This document shows, piece by piece, positions 1 through 8,149 of a stretch of 64,000 nucleotides of DNA (positions are counted from its first letter, which is position 1; every line of letters starts with the position of its first letter). The notes below the pieces were generated by a model. It saw only the letters and a program-made list of their open reading frames with translations, was not told where the DNA came from and did not search any database. The translations under genes were made by a program, and so were the position numbers. Source of the stretch: Nocardia asteroides (lineage in GTDB: Bacteria; Actinomycetota; Actinomycetes; Mycobacteriales; Mycobacteriaceae); assembly GCF_021183625.1 (NCBI RefSeq), contig NZ_CP089214.1, forward strand, positions 4,154,001 to 4,218,000, given 5' to 3'.

Positions 1-899
1 CGCAGACCGGGCAGCAGTTCGCGGTGAACACCGTGGCGCGCAGCGCCCGCGCCTTCCTGCAGCGCTGGCACCGGCGCAAGCCGCTCTGGGCAGGCGTCGC
101 CATCGGCGGCCGGGTCGACCCGCTCACCGGCGTCGTCGACCACCCCAAGCTGGATTGGCACGGCGCCGCCGTCGGCTCGGTGCTCGGCGAGGTACTCGAG
201 CTCCCGGTCTCGGTCGCGCCGCACGTCGAGGCCATGGCCGCCTCCGAACTGCTGCTCCCCGTTCCGGATTCGGCCCGCGTCGGCGAGAAGCCGGGCCGCA
301 AGCCGTCCGGCGACAAGGGGCCTGGCCAGGGCAGCAGCCTCTACTTCTACGTCCGCGAGACCGCGGGCATCGCCGTCACCCTCGACGGCCGGGTGCACAC
401 CCCGAGCAACGGCCCCGGCTCCATCGCGCACCTGCCCACCGGCTCGGACGTGCGGTGCAGCTGCGGCCGGACCGGCTGCCTCGAGGTCACCGTCGGTGAT
501 CGCTCGGTGCACGCGCGCGCCGTCGGGCGCGGGATCATCCCGGCGCACAACGGAACCGGCGGCACCACCATCGCCGACCTGTACCGGGCCGCGGAGGCGG
601 GCTCCGAGCCCGCGCGCGAGCTGCTCGCCGAGCGCGCCACCATCCTCGGCCACACCGTCGCGCTCGTCCGGGACATGCTGAACCCGGACCGGGTGGTCCT
701 CGGCGGCCAGGCCTTCACCGCCTACCGCCCGGCCGTGGCGCACGTGGCCAAGGCCTTCCAGCAGGGCAGCCAGCTGCCGCCCACCGATATCCGGATCAGC
801 GGATTCGGCGGCAAGGTGCAGGAATTCGCCGCGGTGGTGACCTCGCTCAGCGTGCTCTACGCCGATCCGCTCGGCGCCGTCCGCCGGCTGCAGGCCTGA
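1..899 (+). CDS. ROK-family protein, probably a transcriptional regulator (5' end missing)
   Basis: The frame is open to the left edge (first full codon at base 3), so the N-terminus, where ROK repressors carry a winged helix, lies outside the window. What remains is a sugar-kinase fold of the ROK family. It contains a GVAIGG strand, the zinc motif CSCGRTGCLE preceded by a histidine, and the C-terminal DRVVLGG strand. Two hallmarks of active ROK kinases look lost: the usual Asn-Asp before the helix is Pro-His (VAPHVEAMA), and the ExGH sugar-binding motif reads SIAH. A regulator is therefore likelier than a glucokinase, but this is inference. It converges on the DUF2207 gene, with a hairpin between them. 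Confidence 0.7.
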   Translation, partial: QTGQQFAVNTVARSARAFLQRWHRRKPLWAGVAIGGRVDPLTGVVDHPKLDWHGAAVGSVLGEVLELPVSVAPHVEAMAASELLLPVPDSARVGEKPGRKPSGDKGPGQGSSLYFYVRETAGIAVTLDGRVHTPSNGPGSIAHLPTGSDVRCSCGRTGCLEVTVGDRSVHARAVGRGIIPAHNGTGGTTIADLYRAAEAGSEPARELLAERATILGHTVALVRDMLNPDRVVLGGQAFTAYRPAVAHVAKAFQQGSQLPPTDIRISGFGGKVQEFAAVVTSLSVLYADPLGAVRRLQA

Positions 900-904
900 G
901 GCGC

Positions 905-929
905 GCGGCACCCGCTCAGCGGGTGCCGC
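905..929. terminator. Bidirectional hairpin between convergent genes
   Basis: The 12-base arms GCGGCACCCGCT and AGCGGGTGCCGC are perfect complements around a single base. The hairpin sits 6 bases after the ROK stop and contains the stop codon of the convergent DUF2207 gene. There is no clear T-tract, so a termination role is inferred from position. Confidence 0.5.
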
Positions 930-2529
930 CGCCGAAGAGCCGCTCCAGCGCGGTGATGAAGTAGGGGAAGTGGCTCGCGAAGCGGCGCAGGTCGCGATCG
1001 CGCTCGAAGCCACCGAACCAGTAGAGCCCGGGGTCGCCGTCGGCGGTCGGATCGAGATCGCCGAACACCCGTATCCAGTTGTCCCCGCGCCCGCCGACCA
1101 CCGTGAAGGGCAGGGCCCGGGAGAACAGCAGCTCCTGCTGATCGACCGGGACGTCCCCCCGCCGGACCTGCTCAAGCCCGCGCTGCATGGCGCGGAGCTG
1201 GGCGGCGAGCTCGCGGCCGCGGTCGGTGCGCAGCGGCAGCCTGCTCGGCAGCAGCAGCGCGGCCACCCCGCCGAGCGCGATGGCGACGCCGACCAGTGCG
1301 TGCCCCGCGGTCAGCGCGAGCGCGACGGACACCGCGGCGCCGACCGCGATGAGCGCCGCGCCGAGGTAGCGCGGCAGCGCGCGGCCGCGCGGGTCGGTGA
1401 AGGTGCCGCGCGCGACGGCGTCGGCGATCAGCCCGGCGCGCAGGGCGTCCAGCGACATCCGGCCGGGGGCGCTGAGCTCGGAGAAGCGGACGGTGTCCGC
1501 CCCGGCGGGCAGCAGCGTCTCGTAGACGATCCGCTCGTAGTCGCGCAGCTGGTCGTCGGCCGGGTTCACCCGCTCGATCCGCCAGTCGGCCTCCGCGATC
1601 CGGGTGATCCGCAGGTAGCGGCGGACCGCGAGGTCGACGACGGTGGCGGCGAGGTCGACCGGGTCGGCGTGCTCGTCCAGCAGCAGCCCCGCCTCGCCGG
1701 GCAGCACGCCCTCCGGCGAGGTGAACTGCACGGTGCTGCCTTCTCGCAGCAGCGGGTCGATGACGCGGGTGCCGTCGTCGGCCACGCCGCGCCGCGCCCG
1801 CAGCACCAGCGCCGCCATGCCGGCCAGCGCGGCGAGCAGCACGCCGAAGGCGATCAGCGCGGGCGCGGAGACCGCGAACGGCGACCGGCCCGGCTCGGTG
1901 ACGTCGGCATTGGCGGGCACCGTATTCGGCGGCAGCTGCAGCCGCAGGTCGATGGCGTCGCCGCGCTGCAGCCCGGTCTGCTCCAGGTAGAGCACGCCGT
2001 CCGGCTCGATGTGCACGTCCGCACAGGGCCTGGTGGCGCCGATCGGGCCGAGTTTGCAGTCGACCAGCGCCATTTGGTAACTCGGCGCGACCACCGTGGC
2101 GCTGATCGACGAGACGTCGGCGTTCAGCAGCCCGACCCAGTTGAAGACCTGGCTCTCCGGCGCGACTCCGACGGTATTGCGCACGTGGTAGCGGAAGGTC
2201 GACTCGCCCGGGTTCGCCTCGATGGTGAACCGGTCGTCGGCGAAGGTCGTCGTCCCGGTGCCCTGCGTGGCCACGTCGGTGACCTCGAAGCGGCGCTCCC
2301 TGCCGTCGCCGAGATCGAGCCGCAGCGGCAGCGACATCGTGAACTGCCCGCCGTCCGGCACCGAAATCGTCTCGACCACCTCGAGCACGCCGTCCCGGTT
2401 CAGCGTCAGATCGGCGATGATCGCGGCCCCCGGCGCCGGCTGGGCGGGGGCGAGCGGCGCGGTGGCCAGGGGTGCGGCCGCGGCCAGGAGCAGGAGTGCG
2501 GCTCGGGCGCCCCCCCGAAAACTCAGCAT
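916..2529 (-). CDS. DUF2207-family membrane protein
   Basis: A 537-residue protein with an N-terminal signal sequence (residues about 8-32, rich in Ala and Leu). An extracytoplasmic beta-rich region follows, with the DUF2207 pattern of N-terminal LTLNRDGVLEVVETISV. There is a transmembrane helix near residues 230-250 and a further hydrophobic pair near 400-445. The C-terminal half ends in RFASHFPYFITALERLFGG, typical of the family. The function of DUF2207 proteins is unknown; they are envelope proteins. The ATG at 2529 was chosen because it begins a proper signal peptide; the frame stays open upstream to 2895 but reads as low-complexity sequence. It is divergent from the metallopeptidase at 2604. 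Confidence 0.8.
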   Translation of the reverse strand: MLSFRGGARAALLLLAAAAPLATAPLAPAQPAPGAAIIADLTLNRDGVLEVVETISVPDGGQFTMSLPLRLDLGDGRERRFEVTDVATQGTGTTTFADDRFTIEANPGESTFRYHVRNTVGVAPESQVFNWVGLLNADVSSISATVVAPSYQMALVDCKLGPIGATRPCADVHIEPDGVLYLEQTGLQRGDAIDLRLQLPPNTVPANADVTEPGRSPFAVSAPALIAFGVLLAALAGMAALVLRARRGVADDGTRVIDPLLREGSTVQFTSPEGVLPGEAGLLLDEHADPVDLAATVVDLAVRRYLRITRIAEADWRIERVNPADDQLRDYERIVYETLLPAGADTVRFSELSAPGRMSLDALRAGLIADAVARGTFTDPRGRALPRYLGAALIAVGAAVSVALALTAGHALVGVAIALGGVAALLLPSRLPLRTDRGRELAAQLRAMQRGLEQVRRGDVPVDQQELLFSRALPFTVVGGRGDNWIRVFGDLDPTADGDPGLYWFGGFERDRDLRRFASHFPYFITALERLFGGGTR

Positions 2530-2535
2530 GGCTGG

Positions 2536-2559
2536 ATACTCTAGACGGGTTGCTATCCT
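2536..2559. promoter_or_regulatory. Candidate divergent -10 boxes
   Basis: The 74-bp space between the divergent starts holds TAGAGT on the minus strand (2538-2543), 8 nt before the DUF2207 ATG, and TATCCT on the plus strand (2554-2559), 44 nt before the metallopeptidase GTG. Neither has a strong -35 hexamer. These are guesses from spacing. Confidence 0.3.
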
Positions 2560-2603
2560 GCGTCGGCGGCTGTTGAACCTGTGAAGCGGAGGGGGACGGT
2601 GGA

Positions 2604-3923
2604 GTGACTCGACCTCCGCACGGTCATGGCCCGGTGTCCGGAGGTCAGGGGCCGTACGATCCCTACCGGCCGCCCCCCGGGCAGCGCCCGCCACAGGGCT
2701 ATCCGCAGCAACCCGATCCGCGCAGGCCGCCCGGGTACCCCGCGGCGCCCCCCGGGCACTCCGCTTCACCGCCGGGCTACCCCGCGCAGCCCCCCGGGCA
2801 CTCCGCGCCGCCGCCGGGCTACTCCGCGCCGCCGCCGGGTTATGCCGCGCCGCCGGGGCGGCCGAGTTCGCCGCAGGGGCGGTCAAATCCGTCATCGGGT
2901 TACGCGCCGCCGCAGGCGTATTCGCAGCAGCGGCCGCAGCCCTACGGCGCGCCGCAGCCCTACGGCGCGCCGCAGCCGTACGGCGCGCCCCCGCCGTACG
3001 GGAGGCCGCCCGCGCCCTACGGCCCGCCGGGGCGCCCGAACCGGCCGCGCAGGTCCGGCGGCGGCAAGATCGTCTTCACCGTGCTCGCGGTCGTGATCGC
3101 GGTGGTCGTCGGGCTGGTGCGGCTCGGCGCCGCCGCGCACACCGCCGACCAGTCCACCGGGCCGGACCCGAGCTTCGGCTACCAGCCGCCGGGCGAGACC
3201 GAGAGCGGCCCGGCCGAGACCGCCGTCAACCCGCTGCTCACCGACGCATCGGCCACCCTGCTGCCCGCCGACTGCGACTACGCGCCGTGGGGCACCGGGG
3301 TCGAGGTGGCGCGCACCTTCTTCGAGACCGCGGCTGGGTGCCTGGCGGACGCCTGGCGCCCGGTACTGACCGAGGCCGGTCTCCCGTTCTCCGACCCGGC
3401 GCTCTCGGTCACCGCCTCCACCGCGGGCGTCACCACCCCGTGCACCGGCACCACCAGCGAGTTCGCCGCGTTCTACTGCCCGGCCAACCAGACCGTCTAC
3501 ATGCCGATCAGCCAGCTGCAGACCGACATCTTCAAGGACAACTGGGTGGTCTACCTGTCGGTCTTCGCGCACGAGTACGGCCACCACGTGCAGGCGCTGA
3601 GCGGCATCCTGCGCAAGGCGAACAGCGACCGGGTGGACGCCGGGGTGCGCAGCACGCAGGGGCTCGAGCTCTCCCGCCGGGTCGAGCTGCAGGCCAACTG
3701 CTTCGACGGCATGTTCATCGGCAGCTCGTCGGAGGCGGGCTCGCTGAGCTCCACCCAGCTCAACGTGGCCAGGCGCGACGCCTACGGCCGCGGCGACCAG
3801 GCGGGCGACATGCGCGACCACGGCACCGCCGAGAACGGCGGCGAGTGGTTCGAGACCGGCGTCGAGCAGAACCGCACCGCCCGCTGCAACACCTTCACCG
3901 CCGCCGCGGGGCAGGTGAACTGA
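2604..3923 (+). CDS. Neutral zinc metallopeptidase with proline-rich N-terminus
   Basis: A 439-residue protein. Residues 1-150 are a Pro/Gly/Tyr-rich tail with repeated PPGY and QPYGAP units. A single transmembrane helix spans about 155-177, and an extracytoplasmic domain of the YpfJ-type Zn_peptidase family follows. The zinc site HEYGHH is at 323-328 and a likely third ligand lies in VELQANCFDG near residue 350. The topology (cytoplasmic proline-rich tail, one helix, outside protease) is common in Mycobacteriales. The substrate is not known. The GTG start is preceded by GGAGGG at 2588-2593. It ends 6 bp from the convergent gene at 3930. Confidence 0.82.
   Translation: MTRPPHGHGPVSGGQGPYDPYRPPPGQRPPQGYPQQPDPRRPPGYPAAPPGHSASPPGYPAQPPGHSAPPPGYSAPPPGYAAPPGRPSSPQGRSNPSSGYAPPQAYSQQRPQPYGAPQPYGAPQPYGAPPPYGRPPAPYGPPGRPNRPRRSGGGKIVFTVLAVVIAVVVGLVRLGAAAHTADQSTGPDPSFGYQPPGETESGPAETAVNPLLTDASATLLPADCDYAPWGTGVEVARTFFETAAGCLADAWRPVLTEAGLPFSDPALSVTASTAGVTTPCTGTTSEFAAFYCPANQTVYMPISQLQTDIFKDNWVVYLSVFAHEYGHHVQALSGILRKANSDRVDAGVRSTQGLELSRRVELQANCFDGMFIGSSSEAGSLSSTQLNVARRDAYGRGDQAGDMRDHGTAENGGEWFETGVEQNRTARCNTFTAAAGQVN
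2937..2990 (+). repeat. Three tandem 18-bp in-frame repeats
   Basis: Three consecutive 18-bp units encode QPYGAP starting at residue 112 of the metallopeptidase. The first two are identical and the third differs at two wobble positions. A degenerate fourth unit (PPYGRP) follows. This is a coding microrepeat that could vary in copy number between strains. Confidence 0.85.
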
Positions 3924-3929
3924 GCCAGG

Positions 3930-4745
3930 TCAGCGCCCGGCGAGCAGCCGCTGCGCCAGCGGGCCGGGCGCGGGCAGGTCGTTCGGGGTGGTCAGCCAGC
4001 CAGCGGTGACCAGCCAGAGCCGCTGCACGTGCGCGTCGGCGGTGTCGAAGAAGACCCGGCGGCCGCGGTTGTCCCGCAGGTCGTGGGCGAGCGTGTTCCA
4101 CCGCGGCGAGCGGCCGTACCTGGTGCGGTGGTCGTCGGCGAAGCGCGCGACCAGGGTGCCGATCGTCTCCACCGGTTGCAGCGAGACCCGCTGCCCGTAC
4201 TTGGCGGCGTGGAAGCGGCGACCCGCGCAGAGCGAGCGCGGGCTGGTGTTGTAGGCGATCCAGCCCGCCCGCTGCGCCCGCTCCAGCAGCCAGAGGTGCC
4301 GCACGGAGGTCGGCGCGACGTCGCCGACGTGCTCGCGGACCGCCGTGTGCACGGCGGGGGCGTCGAGGACGTCGCGGCGGGTGGGGCCGGTGCCGTGCCG
4401 GATCCAGTGGTCGTGGGTGAGCCGGGCCAGGATGCGGCCGAAGTCGTCGATGCCGCACTGCGCGAGCTCGCCGAGCCGTGCGGTCCGCTCGGCCTCGCCG
4501 CGCAGCTCCCGGTGCGCGATGTGGGTGCGGACCGCGGCGAGCGTCGGCACCTCGCCCTGCTCGAGCAGCTCCAGGATGGCCGCGGCGGCGGCGGGCTCGG
4601 CGGCGGCGGTGATCGGGAGCGGCTCGCGCTCCGGCGCGAACTCCGGCGGATCGATGGCCCGGCTCAGCAGGGCGACCGCGGAGCGGTCGGCGGCGAACTC
4701 GGTGCGCGCGAGCCAGGCTGCGGCGATGGTGTCACACGACGGCAC
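3930..4745 (-). CDS. Unrecognised protein with two related C-terminal repeats
   Basis: I do not recognise this protein (271 residues from the start chosen). Two segments resemble each other. With numbering from the upstream GTG at 4757, one runs about 111-172 (ARLTHDHWIRHGTGPTRRD, later VRHLWLLERAQRAGWI) and the other about 204-260 (ARFADDHRTRYGRSPRWNT, later VQRLWLVTAGWL). Each looks like a small helical unit with an arginine/histidine-rich face, which would suit nucleic-acid binding, but that is speculation. The GTG at 4757 overlaps the Shine-Dalgarno sequence GAGGAG. The GTG at 4745 lies 11 nt after GAGGAG and is the better start. There are no signal or membrane segments. Confidence 0.65.
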   Translation of the reverse strand: MPSCDTIAAAWLARTEFAADRSAVALLSRAIDPPEFAPEREPLPITAAAEPAAAAAILELLEQGEVPTLAAVRTHIAHRELRGEAERTARLGELAQCGIDDFGRILARLTHDHWIRHGTGPTRRDVLDAPAVHTAVREHVGDVAPTSVRHLWLLERAQRAGWIAYNTSPRSLCAGRRFHAAKYGQRVSLQPVETIGTLVARFADDHRTRYGRSPRWNTLAHDLRDNRGRRVFFDTADAHVQRLWLVTAGWLTTPNDLPAPGPLAQRLLAGR

Positions 4746-4867
4746 GGCGATACACACTCCTCGACGAATCGGTGGCGATCGTGTCGCCGCTGGATTCCGT
4801 GGTGGCGCTGAATATTCCGGGGATCAATCCACGATAACCAGCACATTGCACGCCGTCGGCACGACAA

Positions 4868-4914
4868 ACCTGATGCGTGCGGGCGGTAAAAGCCGGGGTA
4901 AACCAGCATCAGGT
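4868..4914. repeat. 9-bp inverted repeat in the intergenic region
   Basis: ACCTGATGC at 4868-4876 and GCATCAGGT at 4906-4914 are perfect complements separated by 29 bases. They lie in the 401-bp gap between the start of the gene at 4745 and dnaX. This could be an RNA hairpin in a leader or a regulator site. I saw no known riboswitch and no SRP RNA signature in this gap. Confidence 0.4.
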
Positions 4915-5043
4915 CGGCTTGGCGAGCTGTCGGGCGGTTCCCGTCGAGTGAACGGCAGCCGAACGATTGTCGGCAGCGGGTGATTGCTCCCCGATAGCCC
5001 GGTGCGGTGTGCCCTGGGTCCGGGAAAAGGGTTCGTGCAGCAG

Positions 5044-5059
5044 TGTGATTTACGTCACT
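5044..5059. promoter_or_regulatory. CRP/GlxR-like binding site
   Basis: TGTGATTTACGTCACT matches the actinobacterial CRP/GlxR consensus TGTGA-nn-TA-nn-TCACA at every defined position but the last. Its centre lies about 95 bp upstream of the dnaX start and within the gap shared with the divergent gene at 4745. Either gene could be the target. Binding is inferred from sequence only. Confidence 0.55.
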
Positions 5060-5134
5060 TATTGCGCTTCGTGGCGCGCCGGAACGCTTTCCGGACAGGC
5101 GGAACGCGGCTGGCTCGCTGTCGGTGGCCGCCGG

Positions 5135-5140
5135 TAACCT
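5135..5140 (+). promoter_or_regulatory. Candidate -10 box for leaderless dnaX
   Basis: TAACCT ends 6 nt before the dnaX GTG and there is no Shine-Dalgarno sequence, so transcription probably begins at the start codon. The same spacing is seen at several other genes of this window. Confidence 0.5.
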
Positions 5141-5146
5141 CTGGCC

Positions 5147-7897
5147 GTGGCTCTGTACCGGAAGTACCGACCGGCAACATTCGCTGAGGTGGTGGGGCAG
5201 GAGCACGTCACCGAACCGCTGTGCACCGCGCTCGACACCGGCCGCATCAGCCATGCCTACCTGTTCTCCGGCCCGCGCGGCTGCGGCAAGACCTCGTCGG
5301 CGCGCATTCTGGCGCGCTCGCTGAACTGCGTGGACGGGCCGACCTCGACGCCGTGCGGAGTCTGCTCCTCCTGCGTGGCGCTCGGCCCCGGCGGGCCGGG
5401 CAACCTGGACGTGATCGAACTCGACGCCGCGAGCCACGGCGGTGTCGACGACACCCGCGAGCTGCGCGACCGCGCCTTCTACGCGCCCGCGGAGTCCAGG
5501 TACCGGGTGTTCATCGTCGACGAGGCGCACATGGTGACGACGGCGGGCTTCAACGCCCTGCTCAAGATCGTCGAGGAGCCGCCCGCGCACCTGATCTTCG
5601 TCTTCGCCACCACCGAGCCGGAGAAGGTGCTGCCCACCATCCGCTCGCGCACCCACCACTACCCGTTCCGGCTGCTTCCGCCCGCCACCATGCGCGGGCT
5701 GCTCGGGAAGATCTGCGAGCAGGAGGGGGTGCCGGTCGAGGACGCGGTGTACCCGCTGGTCATCCGGGCCGGCGGTGGTTCGCCGCGAGACAGCCTGAGC
5801 GTGCTCGACCAGCTGCTGGCCGGGGCGGGGCCGGCGGGCGTCACCTACCCGAGGGCGGTGGCGCTGCTCGGCGTCACCGACGTGGCGCTGATCGACGGGG
5901 CGATCGACGCGCTCGCGGTCTCCGACGGCGCCGCGCTCTTCGGGGTGGTCGAGCAGGTGATGGAGGCGGGGCACGACCCGCGGCGCTTCGCCGTCGACCT
6001 GCTGGAGCGGCTGCGCGACCTGATCCTGGTCCGGGCGGTGCCCGACGCCACCGAGCGCGGGCTGGTCGCGGGCCCCGACGACGTGCTGGAGCGGCTGCGC
6101 GAGCAGGCGGGGCGGATCGGCCCCGCCACCCTCACCCGGTACGCCGAACTGCTGCACGAGGGGCTCGGCGAGATGCGCGGCGCCACCGCGCCCCGGCTGC
6201 TGCTCGAGGTGGTCTGCGCGCGCATGCTGCTGCCCGCCGCCTCCGACTCCGACGCGGCGACGCTGCAGCGGTTGGAGCGGTTGGAGAAGGCCGTGGCGGG
6301 CGGGGTCTTCGCGGCGCCGAGCGGTGCGGGCGCGACCGTCGCCGTCCCGCCGGATCCGGCGCCCGTCGCCGGCGCCGATCAGCCGCAGCGGCGGCGCGGG
6401 GCCGAGGCGATGGCGTTGCTCCGGCGGGAGCGCGGGGGTGAACCGGACGGGTCGTCCGATGACGGTGCCGCGAGCGCGTCCGACGCTCCGGCGGCGAGTG
6501 ATGCCGCCCAGCGGGCCGAAGAGGCGCCCGAGCTCGGCCGGCAGGAGGTGCCGGGGAGTGGATCGGACAGCAGCCGGGCCGAGTCGGCCGTTGCCGCTCC
6601 GCGCGAAGGACAGCCGGCTGCGGCCGACGGCATCGGTGCGGCTCCGACCGGCGCGAGCCCCGCTGTCCCGCCTTCGGGTGACCAGGGTCCGCTCGGCGCG
6701 GATACGGTGGCCCGGCCGGTGGTCGATGGCGAGCGGGAGATCCGCGAGGCGTCTGCCGCGGGCGCAACCGGGCCGACGGCGGACGTCGGTGAGCGTTCGT
6801 CGGAGGCTGCCGCCGGGGACGGGACCGGGTCGAAGGTCGAGGTTGGGGAGGGTTCCCCCGGGGACGTGACCGGCCCGGTGAACGGTGGTCAGGGGGCGTC
6901 GCCCGCGGCCGATGGTGGCGGGCAGGAGTCTGCCGAGCGATCCGGTGCGACCCCGCCCGTGGTCGAGCCGCAGGAAACGGCTGCCGAGGTGCCCGCGCCG
7001 AGTACGGCGGACCCCGCTCCCGCAGCCGTCGAGGCACCGGCGGACGAATCGACGACTCAACCGGACGAGTCCGGCCCGGCGCCGGGCGGCGCCGGGGACT
7101 CGGATGCCGAGATCCAGCGCGTGGTGACCGAATCCTGGCCGGAGATCCGCAGCCGGGTCCGGGAATTCGGCCCGACCCTGCAGGCACTGCTCTCCGGCGC
7201 GTCGGTGCTGCGGGTGGAGCGCGGCGTCGTGGTGTTCGCGCACCAGAGCCCGCCACTGGCGCAGCGCCTCGCCGACCCGCGCAACGTGGAGGCGGTGCGC
7301 TCCGCCATCCGCGCGGTGCTGAACCGCGAGCTGGACCTGCGCTGGGAGGCGGGCGGCGCCCCGCCGCAGCGGCAGCAGGCCCCCGCCAGGCAGCAGGGCC
7401 GCGGCGGCGAGCGCAAGCCGGAGAAGAGCGCGGCCCGCTATTCCCGCCCCAGCCAGAACAAGGAGGGGAACCGCGCGCGCCCCGAGCCGGGCGCGGAGGA
7501 ACCCGACGGGGAACCAACCTGGGGCCCGACGACCCGCCCCGAACCACCCGCCCCACCGGCCCCGCCGAGCGGCCGCACCATCTCCCTCCCGGCCGGCCGC
7601 GGCACCGCCGCGCCGCCGAGCCGCACTCCGTACGACGACGTCCCGCCCCCGGACTACCCCGACCTCCCCGACGACCCGGGCCCGGACGGCGCCTACCCGC
7701 CCGACCCCACCGCGACCAGCGGAAACGGCTCCGGCTACGGCGCGGGCGCCGCCATCCCGCCGACCACGGCGGAGGAGGAGCGGGAGATGCTGGAGGCCGC
7801 CGCGGAACCGGTGGCGCCCGGCGATCGGCGCGACCCGGACGAGCTGGCGCTCGAGCTGCTCCGCAGTGAGCTGGGTGCCACACGGCTGGATGGTTGA
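5147..7897 (+). CDS. dnaX: DNA polymerase III gamma/tau subunit
   Basis: The clamp-loader ATPase that opens and loads the beta clamp. It has Walker A GPRGCGKT at 42-49, a zinc module with Cys 61, 70, 73 and 76, Walker B VDEAH at 124-128, and sensor-1 ATTEPEKVLPTIRSR near 155-169. Domains I-III end near residue 390. A low-complexity Ala/Pro/Gly/Glu linker of about 250 residues follows. A folded C-terminal domain lies near 652-740 (EIQRVVTESWPEIRSRVRE onward, ending LDLRWEAGG), with a disordered Pro-rich tail to 916. The protein is far longer than M. tuberculosis DnaX (about 580 residues). The order dnaX then cyclopropane synthase is the mycobacterial one, interrupted here by fadAB and two other genes. 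I saw no slippery site for a short gamma product. Confidence 0.95.
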   Translation: MALYRKYRPATFAEVVGQEHVTEPLCTALDTGRISHAYLFSGPRGCGKTSSARILARSLNCVDGPTSTPCGVCSSCVALGPGGPGNLDVIELDAASHGGVDDTRELRDRAFYAPAESRYRVFIVDEAHMVTTAGFNALLKIVEEPPAHLIFVFATTEPEKVLPTIRSRTHHYPFRLLPPATMRGLLGKICEQEGVPVEDAVYPLVIRAGGGSPRDSLSVLDQLLAGAGPAGVTYPRAVALLGVTDVALIDGAIDALAVSDGAALFGVVEQVMEAGHDPRRFAVDLLERLRDLILVRAVPDATERGLVAGPDDVLERLREQAGRIGPATLTRYAELLHEGLGEMRGATAPRLLLEVVCARMLLPAASDSDAATLQRLERLEKAVAGGVFAAPSGAGATVAVPPDPAPVAGADQPQRRRGAEAMALLRRERGGEPDGSSDDGAASASDAPAASDAAQRAEEAPELGRQEVPGSGSDSSRAESAVAAPREGQPAAADGIGAAPTGASPAVPPSGDQGPLGADTVARPVVDGEREIREASAAGATGPTADVGERSSEAAAGDGTGSKVEVGEGSPGDVTGPVNGGQGASPAADGGGQESAERSGATPPVVEPQETAAEVPAPSTADPAPAAVEAPADESTTQPDESGPAPGGAGDSDAEIQRVVTESWPEIRSRVREFGPTLQALLSGASVLRVERGVVVFAHQSPPLAQRLADPRNVEAVRSAIRAVLNRELDLRWEAGGAPPQRQQAPARQQGRGGERKPEKSAARYSRPSQNKEGNRARPEPGAEEPDGEPTWGPTTRPEPPAPPAPPSGRTISLPAGRGTAAPPSRTPYDDVPPPDYPDLPDDPGPDGAYPPDPTATSGNGSGYGAGAAIPPTTAEEEREMLEAAAEPVAPGDRRDPDELALELLRSELGATRLDG

Positions 7898-7916
7898 CAA
7901 CCCTTGCCCTCACCAC

Positions 7917-7951
7917 GTTAAGTTAACCGGAGTTCGCACACGCGGTAGTAT
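7917..7951 (+). promoter_or_regulatory. Candidate fadA promoter with palindromic operator over the -35
   Basis: The 11-bp palindrome GTTAA-G-TTAAC (7917-7927) overlaps a possible -35 TTAACC (7923-7928). After 17 bp comes TAGTAT (7946-7951) as -10. This would give a leader of about 190 nt before fadA. The placement suggests a repressor site, for example a TetR-type fatty-acid regulator, but none is identified. Confidence 0.4.
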
Positions 7952-8149
7952 GGTCGGGTGGCCGAGCTCGGTCGGGGCGCGCAAACGCGCCGATCGCTGC
8001 ATGACCGGTTTTGTACAGCGTCAGGACGGTCGGTCCCAGGGCCGGTCGGCGAGGTAACCCCCGCGCCCGCACCGCTCGCGGTACGGGCACGAAGCGTCTG
8101 GACGGACGAGAGTCCGCACCGCCGCACCCCTAGGAAGGAACACCCCGAT

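Noticed and set aside
1..899. Polyphosphate or ATP glucokinase
   Set aside because: Catalytic Asp and ExGH are not conserved, so a regulator is the better call.
2730..3000. CRISPR-like or satellite repeat array
   Set aside because: The repeats are in frame, encode PPGY and QPYGAP units and have no spacers; they are a proline-rich protein tail.
4746..5146. SRP RNA, tRNA or riboswitch in the gap before dnaX
   Set aside because: Mycobacteria carry the SRP RNA near dnaX, but the conserved GGAA-loop domain is not visible here on either strand, and no tRNA folds.
4664..7900. Open frame of over 1000 codons on the minus strand across dnaX
   Set aside because: It is Arg/Gly/Ala-rich without any domain and runs antisense to a certain gene; in DNA this GC-rich, stop codons are scarce in the shadow frames.
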